Below the pieces are notes generated by a model. The model made no database searches, was not told where the DNA came from, and saw nothing but the letters and a program-made list of their open reading frames with translations. The translations under genes and the position numbers were made by a program. From positions 1 through 16,839 of the forward strand of contig CAYMFU010000184.1 in the NCBI GenBank assembly GCA_964389805.1: a stretch of DNA of 16,839 bases, given 5' to 3'. Positions 7,408 through 14,487 of the stretch are shown here, in pieces; within the stretch, counting starts at the first letter, position 1, and every line of letters begins with the position of its first letter. The DNA is from JAGTVG01 sp964389805. Lineage in GTDB: Bacteria; Bacteroidota; Bacteroidia; Cytophagales; Cyclobacteriaceae.

Positions 7408-8526
7408 ATGGTAATTAACTTATTTAAAAAAAAGAACAAAAATGACTTGAAAAAAGGATCGGCTGGAGCAGTGTATCATAACTTAATCATAAAGGAGATT
7501 ATAAAGGAAACGGATGAATCTGTATCCATTGTTTTTTCGAATCCCGGGAATGAGATTAAATACCTCCCCGGACAATACCTTACACTGATCCTGAATCTGG
7601 ATGAAGAAGAAGTCCGCAGATCTTATTCCCTGAGCTCATCGCCTCACCTCGATAAGGAATTAAGCGTTACCGTAAAAAAAATCGATAATGGCAAAGTATC
7701 TCAGTACCTGGTAGACCAACTGAAGCCTGGAGATGAGATGAAGATCATGGAGCCTAAAGGTAGTTTTACAACAGAATTTAAAAAGGAGAATGAACGCAAA
7801 TTTGTTTTATTTGCAGGTGGAAGTGGAATTACCCCTCTTATGTCAATTATGAAAACTGCACTGGTGACAGAACCGGGATCAAACATCCAGCTCATTTATC
7901 AGAACCGCAATGAAAATTCTATTATTTATAAAGAACTTCTGGAAGATTTAAAGAACAAATATCCTGATCGTCTCAGCATTACCCATGTACTTTCACAACC
8001 ATCAACAGCCTGGGATGGACTGAAAGGAAGGCTGAGTAAAGAACAGATCGTAGAGATATTTGATCATTCACACATTAAGCATGATGAAGTTTCTGTTTTT
8101 ACCTGCGGACCTCAGGGTATGATGGAAACGGTTGAATCAGCACTTGGTCTTCTTAATGTAGATAAGAAAAACCGGCATAAAGAAAGTTTTTACAGCTCCG
8201 CATCTGGTTCCAAAAAGGCTACTAAACCAGCTGAAGAGCAAATTTCAATTCCGGAAAGCCTGGTAACCATATTACTTGACAATGAAGAACATAAAGTAAT
8301 GGTAACTCCCAATGAATTTATCCTGGAGACAGCCCTCGATGCAGATATCAATATGCCCTTCTCCTGCCAGGGTGGAATATGCACCAGCTGCAGGGGGAAA
8401 TTACTTTCCGGCGACGTAAAAATGGAGGATCCTGATGGACTTTCGGATGAAGAACTGGAAGCCGGTTATATCCTTACTTGCGTAAGCCACCCTGTCAGTA
8501 AGGCTATTAAAATAGAAATGGGATAA
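7408..8526 (+). CDS. NAD(P)H-dependent flavin reductase fused to a C-terminal plant-type 2Fe-2S ferredoxin domain (PaaE-like)
   Basis: The 372-residue protein contains an FAD-binding beta-barrel (about 22-125) with the flavin motif RSYSLSS (71-77). A nucleotide-binding domain follows (about 130-250) with GGSGITP (137-143) and CGPQGM (233-238). After a linker, the C-terminal ferredoxin domain (about 285-372) has its four cluster ligands at C320, C325, C328 and C358 (C-x4-C-x2-C-x29-C). The layout matches the reductase subunit of phenylacetyl-CoA epoxidase (PaaE) and related oxygenase reductases. Electrons would pass from NAD(P)H to FAD to 2Fe-2S to a partner. No oxygenase or other phenylacetate gene lies nearby, so the partner is unknown. 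The stop overlaps the next start by one base (TAATG), coupling it to the HAD phosphatase. Confidence 0.9.
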   Translation: MVINLFKKKNKNDLKKGSAGAVYHNLIIKEIIKETDESVSIVFSNPGNEIKYLPGQYLTLILNLDEEEVRRSYSLSSSPHLDKELSVTVKKIDNGKVSQYLVDQLKPGDEMKIMEPKGSFTTEFKKENERKFVLFAGGSGITPLMSIMKTALVTEPGSNIQLIYQNRNENSIIYKELLEDLKNKYPDRLSITHVLSQPSTAWDGLKGRLSKEQIVEIFDHSHIKHDEVSVFTCGPQGMMETVESALGLLNVDKKNRHKESFYSSASGSKKATKPAEEQISIPESLVTILLDNEEHKVMVTPNEFILETALDADINMPFSCQGGICTSCRGKLLSGDVKMEDPDGLSDEELEAGYILTCVSHPVSKAIKIEMG

Positions 8527-9035
8527 TGAATAAATGCGTATTTCTTGACCGTGATGGTGTAATTAACGAAGAGCGCGGTACCTATACCTATAAAATTGAT
8601 GAATTTAAGATTATCCCAGGTGTAAAAGAAGCCCTGACAATCCTGCATGAGAATAGCTGCTTACTAATTGTTATTACAAACCAGGCAGGGATTACCAGGG
8701 GTTTATTTACGATAGAAGACATGAATAATTGCCATGCTTATATGATGGAGGAAACTGATAATCTGATCAATAAGATCTACTACGCTTCTTACTACCCGGA
8801 TTTTTCAAACTCTCTCCTGAGAAAACCTGATTCCCTGATGTTTGAAAAAGCTATTGCTAAGTTCAACATCGATCCAAAAGCTTCCTGGATGGTTGGGAAC
8901 AGTGAGAAAGACCTTTTACCGGCAATAAAACTCGGCATCCGTACCGTTTTTATAGGAAATGAAACACCAGACCTGAAAGCTGATTTTATTGTTAAGGACC
9001 TTCTGGAAGCTTCAGAAAAAATAATCAGGCACTAA
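8526..9035 (+). CDS. HAD-IIIA family phosphatase (GmhB/HisB-N-like), zinc-less
   Basis: This 169-residue protein has the four HAD motifs: nucleophile and acid D8/D10 in FLDRDGV, T51 in ITNQAG, K100 in LRKP, and a motif IV of MVGNSEKD (122-129). It resembles heptose-1,7-bisphosphate phosphatase GmhB and the histidinol-phosphatase half of HisB, which normally bind a structural zinc through Cys residues ahead of the RKP lysine. That stretch here (85-100) has no cysteine. Motif IV has Asn at the usual first Asp (N125), leaving D129 to help hold Mg2+. It is probably an active small-molecule phosphatase, but the substrate cannot be assigned and a heptose role is not supported. It is translated right after the reductase-ferredoxin fusion. 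Confidence 0.82.
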   Translation: MNKCVFLDRDGVINEERGTYTYKIDEFKIIPGVKEALTILHENSCLLIVITNQAGITRGLFTIEDMNNCHAYMMEETDNLINKIYYASYYPDFSNSLLRKPDSLMFEKAIAKFNIDPKASWMVGNSEKDLLPAIKLGIRTVFIGNETPDLKADFIVKDLLEASEKIIRH

Positions 9036-9138
9036 AGCAATAAATTAGCGGAAATTAAATATTATTTACGAAATTTGCTCCCCGAATAATTCCATATAGG
9101 ATTTATCAGGTTTATACTAACAACGATTCATACAAATT

Positions 9139-10929
9139 ATGAATATAGATTTTATTCTTAAAACTTCAATTTCTGATGCCTTCAAAGAATTATTTGACCA
9201 GGAAATACACGCGGCTGAAATTAAATTACAGCCCACCATAAAAGAGTTTGAAGGAAGCCATACATTTATAGTATTTCCTTATTTAAAAATTACTAAAAAG
9301 AGGCCGGAGGAGACAGCCGAACTTCTGGGCTCATTCCTAAAGGAATCCTCAGGTATAGTTAGCGCTTACAACGTAGTGAAAGGATTTTTAAATCTGCATA
9401 TTGATGATAAGACCTGGCTCGGATCTTTTAATTTTGATTTCAACACGCCTCCCTGGAAACAGATAGAAAAGAACAGTCAAATGGTAATGGTTGAATATTC
9501 AAGTCCAAATACTAATAAACCTTTACATCTGGGTCATTTACGAAATAACTTCCTGGGGTATTCCGTCTCTGAAATATTAAAAGCATCTGGTAATAATGTA
9601 GAAAAGGTAACACTGGTTAACGACAGGGGCATCCATATATGCAAATCTATGGTCGCATATAAAAGATTCAGCGCGGGTGAAACTCCGGATAGTTCGGGAA
9701 TGAAAGGAGACCACCTGGTTGGGAAATATTATGTTAAGTTTGACAAGGAATATAAGAAGCAGATAGAACATTTTGTACAGGATGGGATGGCGGAGGAGGA
9801 GGCCGGAAAGAAGGCCCCTGTTATGCTGGAAGCCCAGGATTATCTGATAAAATGGGAAAACAAAGATCCTGAAGTAATTGACCTGTGGAAAAAAATGAAT
9901 GGTTGGGTATATGATGGATTCAATTCTACTTACCGGACTATTGGCGTAGATTTTGATAAGGTGTATTATGAATCAGATACCTATGTGCTTGGAAGAGACA
10001 TCGTTTCTGAAGGGCTTGAGAAAGGGCTATTCTTTAAAAAATCCGATGGCTCAACCTGGGTGGACCTGAGTGATGAAAGCCTGGATGAAAAACTTCTGCT
10101 TCGATCTGATGGAACATCAGTGTACATGACACAGGACTTGGGAACTGCAGACCTGAAATACCGGGATTCAGGATTTGATCAATCTATATATGTGGTCGGC
10201 AATGAGCAGGACTATCATTTCGATGTATTATTTAAGATCCTCAAAAAACTGGGACGGCCTTATGCTGACGGTTTGCATCATTTAAACTATGGGATGGTAG
10301 ATCTACCCAGTGGAAAAATGAAATCCCGGGAAGGAACTGTGGTAGATGCGGATGACCTGGTGGAAGAAATGGTGGAAACTGCTAAAATCAAAACTGCTGA
10401 GTTAGGCAAGATTGATGATTTCTCCGAAGAAGAAGCTGCTCAATTATACAGTACTTTGGCGCTGGGTGCCCTGAAGTATTTTCTACTTAAGATCGACCCA
10501 AAGAAAAGAATGATGTTCAACCCGGAAGAATCGATACAGTTTCAGGGACATACCGGGCCTTTCATTCAATATACGCATGCTAGAATATCCGCAATCCTCA
10601 GAAAAGGGAAAGAATTGAAGATAGATCTTCATCAGTCCCACGTGAACATGGAATGGAATTTGCATGAAACGGAAAGGGATCTGATAGCAACTTTGAATGA
10701 ATACAAGAATGACCTTATGGATGCCGCCGATAACTATGCACCCTCAATAATCGCCAATTATTGTTTTGAATTGGCTAAAAATTATAATCGTTTTTATACA
10801 GAAGTTTCTATCTTTAAAGAAGCAAATTTGGATAGACGAAATTTTCGTGTTGCCCTGTCCCGTCAGACAGCGCAAACAATAAAGCATGGAATGAGTTTAT
10901 TAGGTATTGATGTCCCGGAAAGAATGTAA
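9139..10929 (+). CDS. argS: Arginyl-tRNA synthetase
   Basis: ArgS charges tRNA-Arg with arginine in the cytoplasm. The 596-residue protein has the N-terminal Add1 domain (about 1-95), the class I HIGH motif as HLGH (130-133, in SSPNTNKPLHLGHLRNN), and a KMSKS-equivalent KSRE at 395-398 within GKMKSREGT. The C-terminal helical DALR anticodon-binding domain (about 470-596) ends in GIDVPERM, typical of the family. Length and motif order are normal. The peroxidase gene follows after 14 bases, so the two are likely co-transcribed. No clear promoter box was found in the 103-base upstream gap. Confidence 0.97.
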   Translation: MNIDFILKTSISDAFKELFDQEIHAAEIKLQPTIKEFEGSHTFIVFPYLKITKKRPEETAELLGSFLKESSGIVSAYNVVKGFLNLHIDDKTWLGSFNFDFNTPPWKQIEKNSQMVMVEYSSPNTNKPLHLGHLRNNFLGYSVSEILKASGNNVEKVTLVNDRGIHICKSMVAYKRFSAGETPDSSGMKGDHLVGKYYVKFDKEYKKQIEHFVQDGMAEEEAGKKAPVMLEAQDYLIKWENKDPEVIDLWKKMNGWVYDGFNSTYRTIGVDFDKVYYESDTYVLGRDIVSEGLEKGLFFKKSDGSTWVDLSDESLDEKLLLRSDGTSVYMTQDLGTADLKYRDSGFDQSIYVVGNEQDYHFDVLFKILKKLGRPYADGLHHLNYGMVDLPSGKMKSREGTVVDADDLVEEMVETAKIKTAELGKIDDFSEEEAAQLYSTLALGALKYFLLKIDPKKRMMFNPEESIQFQGHTGPFIQYTHARISAILRKGKELKIDLHQSHVNMEWNLHETERDLIATLNEYKNDLMDAADNYAPSIIANYCFELAKNYNRFYTEVSIFKEANLDRRNFRVALSRQTAQTIKHGMSLLGIDVPERM

Positions 10930-10943
10930 AAAATAAAACTATT

Positions 10944-11498
10944 ATGAAAAAATTAATACTCAGTCTGATTGTAATTGCAGCAATTCAATTATCGTTTACC
11001 GGTCCTGATATGACCGCTGATATCCCTGAAAGCTTTTATGATTTTAAAATGAAAGCCATCGATGGCTCAACTATCGATTTCAATACTTTCAAAGGCCAAA
11101 ACGTATTGCTTGTCAATGTAGCCTCAAAATGTGGATATACCCCTCAATATAAAGATCTGCAAAAATTGCACGAGCTTTATGGAACGAAAGTGACTATCCT
11201 TGGTTTTCCTGCTAATAATTTCGGGAAACAAGAACCGGGCTCAAATGATGAAATTGCACTTTTCTGCTCAGAAAATTATGGCGTTACCTTTCAGATGTTT
11301 GAAAAGATCTCTGTAAAAGGAGATGACATGGCTCCATTATACCATTGGTTATCAGAAGAAAAGTACAACGGTTGGAACAACGAAGCCCCCGGTTGGAATT
11401 TCTGCAAATACCTTGTGAACGAAAAAGGAGAACTCGTGGCATTTTACCCTTCCAAAGTGGAACCACTTTCGGATGATATTATTTCAAAAATAAAATAA
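10944..11498 (+). CDS. Exported glutathione peroxidase-family thiol peroxidase
   Basis: This 184-residue protein has a hydrophobic N-terminal signal segment (about 1-19, without a lipobox Cys) followed by a GPx fold. The peroxidatic Cys is C63 in NVASKCGYTPQY, and its partners are Q96 (NNFGKQEPGS) and W151-N152 (PGWNFCKYLV). C108 in EIALFCSENYG sits where the resolving Cys of thioredoxin-dependent GPx enzymes lies. It is therefore probably a two-Cys, thioredoxin-reduced peroxidase acting on H2O2 or lipid hydroperoxides, not a selenoenzyme. Export would place it in the periplasm, where its reductant would have to be a periplasmic thioredoxin-like protein. It lies between argS and menA on the same strand. 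Confidence 0.92.
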   Translation: MKKLILSLIVIAAIQLSFTGPDMTADIPESFYDFKMKAIDGSTIDFNTFKGQNVLLVNVASKCGYTPQYKDLQKLHELYGTKVTILGFPANNFGKQEPGSNDEIALFCSENYGVTFQMFEKISVKGDDMAPLYHWLSEEKYNGWNNEAPGWNFCKYLVNEKGELVAFYPSKVEPLSDDIISKIK

Positions 11499-11518
11499 TT
11501 AGACATACTGACGTATAA

Positions 11519-11542
11519 CCTGTCCCGGATAATTCAGACAGG
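11519..11542 (+). promoter_or_regulatory. Hairpin between the peroxidase gene and menA
   Basis: CCTGTC (11519-11524) and GACAGG (11537-11542) form a perfect 6-bp stem with a 12-base loop, starting 21 bases after the peroxidase stop. It could be a weak terminator or processing site, but no T-run follows. The right arm is also part of an element that recurs before the usp genes. Confidence 0.3.
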
Positions 11543-11554
11543 CCGTTTATTGCC

Positions 11555-12532
11555 ATGATAAGCGAACAAAAGCAAGAAAGGCAAATCACGCTGAATAATG
11601 CACTGGATCCCGATCGTGGGTCGATGAATTCATTACCAAAGTTCAGGGCCTGGATGCAGGCAATACGCTTACGAACACTTCCACTGGCGATGGCAAGTAT
11701 TGCAATGGGTTCTTTTCTTGCTGCAGACGAAGGTCTTTTCAACACTTCAATCTTTATCCTAGCAGCAATTACGACCATATTCCTGCAAATCCTGTCAAAT
11801 CTCGCTAACGATTATGGTGATTCACTACACGGCGCAGATAGTACCCTCAGGAAAGGGCCCAGGCGAAGCGTTCAATCTGGACTCATTTCAGCCGGATCTA
11901 TGAAAATAGCCATAATAATAACAGCTATTCTATCATTGCTCTCTGGGACAGCACTGCTGTTTATTGCCATTGAGAATATGAACTCTACGTTTATCATCTT
12001 CCTTCTGCTTGGTATTGCGGCCATACTGGCGGCATTGGGATATACTATGGGAAAAAATCCGTATGGTTATTCCGGACTTGGCGACCTGTTTGTATTGCTG
12101 TTTTTTGGACTGCTCGGTGTACTAGGCACATGTTTTCTATTTACAGGGTATTTGAATACTTATCATATTCTACCTGCCTTGACTTCAGGCTTATTTGCAA
12201 CAGCAGTGCTGAATGTGAATAATATTAGGGATATTGAATCCGATGCCGTTGCCGGGAAAAAGTCTATTCCGGTTCGAATTGGAAGGAAAAGGGCAGTAAT
12301 ATACCACTGGATATTATTGAGCACAGGATTTGGACTGGCATTAGCTTACGCGCTCATCCTGTATGATTCACCCTTTCAATTTTTGTTTTTAATCACTTTA
12401 CCTCTATTTATTCAGAACGGGCTCGATGTACAAAATAAAAGATCTGCACCCGATCTGGATCCCAGTCTAAGGAAAATGGCCATTTCCAGTTTAGTATTTA
12501 CCTTAATGTTTGGGATAGGGATGTTGATATAG
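11555..12532 (+). CDS. menA: 1,4-dihydroxy-2-naphthoate polyprenyltransferase (MenA)
   Basis: MenA attaches the polyprenyl chain to 1,4-dihydroxy-2-naphthoate in the inner membrane, giving demethylmenaquinone. The 325-residue protein has about eight or nine hydrophobic helices and both UbiA-superfamily Asp-rich motifs: NLANDYGDSLHGAD (82-94 region, D86/D89/D94) and NNIRDIESD (222-230). The MenA-specific GPRRSVQSGLIS segment (101-112) separates it from UbiA or heme O synthases. The ATG at 11555 gives a ~23-residue polar extension. The ATG at 11624 (MNSLPKFRAWMQAIRLRTLP) would give 302 residues, closer to E. coli MenA, and is a real alternative. No other men genes are in the window. It implies menaquinone-based respiration. 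Confidence 0.93.
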   Translation: MISEQKQERQITLNNALDPDRGSMNSLPKFRAWMQAIRLRTLPLAMASIAMGSFLAADEGLFNTSIFILAAITTIFLQILSNLANDYGDSLHGADSTLRKGPRRSVQSGLISAGSMKIAIIITAILSLLSGTALLFIAIENMNSTFIIFLLLGIAAILAALGYTMGKNPYGYSGLGDLFVLLFFGLLGVLGTCFLFTGYLNTYHILPALTSGLFATAVLNVNNIRDIESDAVAGKKSIPVRIGRKRAVIYHWILLSTGFGLALAYALILYDSPFQFLFLITLPLFIQNGLDVQNKRSAPDLDPSLRKMAISSLVFTLMFGIGMLI

Positions 12533-12700
12533 GAAAATATCCGTCTTGCTTGTTTATTTTTTTTCAAAACAAAATTTCCGGTAAAAGAGTTATAATTATT
12601 TTATCAATAGGATTAATTTTAAAATTGGATTGTAAAATAGGCGCGAATTAAGCCTCTGATAAACTACTTTCTATAATTTCAAATTAAGGTGGTATAACTT

Positions 12701-12732
12701 ATTGGATACTAGTTGAATAGTGAGTAAATTTG
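12701..12732 (+). promoter_or_regulatory. Promoter of the Crp/Fnr regulator gene
   Basis: A perfect TAnnTTTG box (TAAATTTG) at 12725-12732 follows ATTG (12701-12704) by 20 bases, close to the -33/-7 spacing of Bacteroidota promoters. The predicted start of transcription is near 12738, leaving a very short leader before the TTG start codon at 12752. Confidence 0.55.
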
Positions 12733-12751
12733 CGGATAAATCAGTAAAAAC

Positions 12752-13474
12752 TTGGCAACAAAAAAGAACATCAAAATAAGCTGCGCTTTTTGCGCTAGTA
12801 AAAAAGATTCCCTTTTCTCAGATCTAAATAAGGACGATCTTGAATCCCTTGACATACATAAGTCGTGTATCATGTACAAAAAGGGGCAAACGCTTTACTA
12901 TGAAGGAACCCGTCCTATGGGTCTATTCTGCCTGAATTCAGGAAAAGTAAAAGTTTACAAGATCACCTCTGATGGCAAAGAACAAATACTCAACCTGGCT
13001 AAAGCAGGTGATTTCATAGGTTACCGTGCCTTGATCTCGGAAGAATTCTATAATGCCTCTGCTACTGTAATTGAAGAGGGTGCCATTTGTTACATCCCAA
13101 AAGCTGACTTTTTAAATATACTTAACAACAATCCGAGGTTTTTTAAGCGTATGATGCAGAAACTTTGCGATGACCTAGGTATTATGGAGCAGAAACTGGT
13201 TACTATAGCTCAGAAATCTGTAAGGGAAAGGTTAGCTGCCACTTTGTTGATGCTTAAAGAATCATACGGCCTGGAAGGCGAAGAGAACAGTACCTTAATC
13301 GACATTGCATTATCACGTGAGGACCTGGCCAATATTATCGGAACAGCTACCGAAACTGTGATCAGGCTACTCTCAGAATTCAAAAACCAGGAATTGATCT
13401 CGCTTCAGGGAAAGAAAATTAAAGTGCTTGACCCTCAAGGACTTGTAAAGGAAGCAGACTTCTATGGAATTTAA
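12752..13474 (+). CDS. Crp/Fnr-family transcriptional regulator with FNR-like cysteines
   Basis: This 240-residue regulator has an N-terminal Cys pair (C11-x2-C14), a cyclic-nucleotide-binding-type beta barrel (about 35-125), a dimerisation helix (about 128-165) and a C-terminal winged HTH (about 185-235). Its recognition helix reads TATETVIRLLSEF, resembling FNR's VETISRLLGRF and keeping the Glu and Arg. C113 in AICYIPK aligns by eye with FNR C122 (VCEIP). With C11, C14 and C39 this could ligate an Fe-S cluster, although FNR's third N-terminal Cys position is Ser here (S20). Oxygen, NO or redox sensing is therefore possible but unproven. The start is TTG with a 13-20 base leader; no ATG fits until M41, inside the barrel. 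A Crp/Fnr-type palindrome and two usp genes follow directly. Confidence 0.92.
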   Translation: MATKKNIKISCAFCASKKDSLFSDLNKDDLESLDIHKSCIMYKKGQTLYYEGTRPMGLFCLNSGKVKVYKITSDGKEQILNLAKAGDFIGYRALISEEFYNASATVIEEGAICYIPKADFLNILNNNPRFFKRMMQKLCDDLGIMEQKLVTIAQKSVRERLAATLLMLKESYGLEGEENSTLIDIALSREDLANIIGTATETVIRLLSEFKNQELISLQGKKIKVLDPQGLVKEADFYGI

Positions 13475-13493
13475 GTTTTTGAGCTGCGTATCC

Positions 13494-13511
13494 ATATGAC
13501 ATAAATCATAT
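13494..13511. promoter_or_regulatory. Crp/Fnr-type operator, perfect palindrome ATATGA-N6-TCATAT
   Basis: ATATGA (13494-13499) and TCATAT (13506-13511) are exact inverted repeats with a 6-base spacer. This is the same TGA-N6-TCA architecture as CRP and related sites. It starts 20 bases after the regulator's stop and lies upstream of the usp pair. Its centre is about 62-65 bases before the start of transcription predicted from the box at 13554-13561, similar to a class I activator position. Confidence 0.5.
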
Positions 13512-13553
13512 TTTACGCTGATAGCCATCATTACATATTTTTAGCGATATTCC

Positions 13554-13561
13554 TTAATTTG
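13554..13561 (+). promoter_or_regulatory. Probable -7 box for the usp operon
   Basis: TTAATTTG matches TAnnTTTG except at the second base. No good -33 TTTG precedes it, as is common for activator-dependent promoters. It would give a leader of about 45 bases before the GTG start at 13611. Confidence 0.35.
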
Positions 13562-13610
13562 CACCGAAACAGGACAGGTCCGTTTATCCCTGCCTATAAA
13601 TTCTAACAAA

Positions 13611-14477
13611 GTGAAAAAGATCTTAGTTCCAACTGATTTTTCTGAGCAGGCAGGATATGCACTCGATTTTGCATATCAGATAGCCATAAAGAGTAAGGCT
13701 GAGATTATTCTCATTAACGTTGTCGACTATCCCGGATTATCTTCAGCATTTGGTGGCGGTATGAATGTTATCGGGGGCGCAGAACCGCCTCTGGATAATT
13801 TGGATGAATCATTTATTAACAATTTACTGAGTCGGTCAAAGGATGAAATCAAGGCGATGACTCAAAAACTGGACCAGGGATTGGTAAAGATCAAACCAGT
13901 TGTAGAAGTGGGTAATCCCTATTTTGTTATTTCTGAAAAAATTGAACAGGAAAATGTGAACCTGGTGATCATGGGTACAAAAGGAGCCACAGGATTAGAA
14001 GAGGTGCTCATCGGTTCGAATACTGAAAGGGTCGTGCGCCATGCAAAATGCCCCGTAATCACCATCAAAAAGAAACGTGATTATACTAAAATTCACAATA
14101 TTGCCTTTGCTTCCAATTTTGAAGGCGACCAGACACATGTTGTGGAAGAGTTGTTTAAACTACAGGATATATTTAAGGCTAAATTACACCTGGTAAAAAT
14201 TAATACTCCAAATAACTTCGAATCCAACCGTACCATTTTGAAAGGCATGGAGGCATTTGTTAAAAAACACAATATCAGCAATTACTCTCTAAATATTTAT
14301 AATGATTATATAGAGGAAGATGGCATAATATATTTCTGTGAAGATATTGAAGCTGACATGGTCGCACTTGCAACCCATGGGAGAACAGGCCTGATGCATC
14401 TACTCAGTGGGAGCATTGCTGAAGATATCGTAAATCATGCCAAAAGACCCGTGTGGACGTGCAAATTGAAAATCTAG
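13611..14477 (+). CDS. Tandem-domain universal stress protein (UspA family)
   Basis: The 288-residue protein contains two UspA domains (about 1-153 and 160-288). The first starts MKKILVPTDFSEQA and ends with the full ATP-binding motif G-x2-G-x9-G-S at G122, G125, G135 and S136. The second has ATHG-x9-GS (254-268), where the first Gly is Ala. It is likely a cytoplasmic, ATP-binding stress protein; Usp proteins often accumulate on starvation, oxygen limitation or respiratory stress. The start is GTG, and MKKILVPTD is the standard beginning of the family. It lies 136 bases after the Crp/Fnr gene, across the palindromic operator, and the second usp gene begins 10 bases after its stop. Confidence 0.93.
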   Translation: MKKILVPTDFSEQAGYALDFAYQIAIKSKAEIILINVVDYPGLSSAFGGGMNVIGGAEPPLDNLDESFINNLLSRSKDEIKAMTQKLDQGLVKIKPVVEVGNPYFVISEKIEQENVNLVIMGTKGATGLEEVLIGSNTERVVRHAKCPVITIKKKRDYTKIHNIAFASNFEGDQTHVVEELFKLQDIFKAKLHLVKINTPNNFESNRTILKGMEAFVKKHNISNYSLNIYNDYIEEDGIIYFCEDIEADMVALATHGRTGLMHLLSGSIAEDIVNHAKRPVWTCKLKI

Positions 14478-14487
14478 GAAGAAGGAA

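Noticed and set aside
7408..8526. Assignment as phenylacetyl-CoA epoxidase subunit PaaE.
   Set aside because: Only domain layout supports it; no paaABCD genes accompany it, so a general reductase-ferredoxin description is safer.
8526..9035. Assignment as gmhB (heptose bisphosphate phosphatase).
   Set aside because: The zinc-binding cysteines are missing and no heptose genes are nearby.
12549..12573. TTGTTT...AAACAA potential hairpin after menA.
   Set aside because: The stem is entirely A/T apart from one pair and the T-run is in the loop, not after it.
7538..14225. TTCGAATC-like tRNA T-loop strings in several places (for example near 7538, 12271 and 14218).
   Set aside because: All lie inside well-supported coding genes and no cloverleaf can be folded around them.
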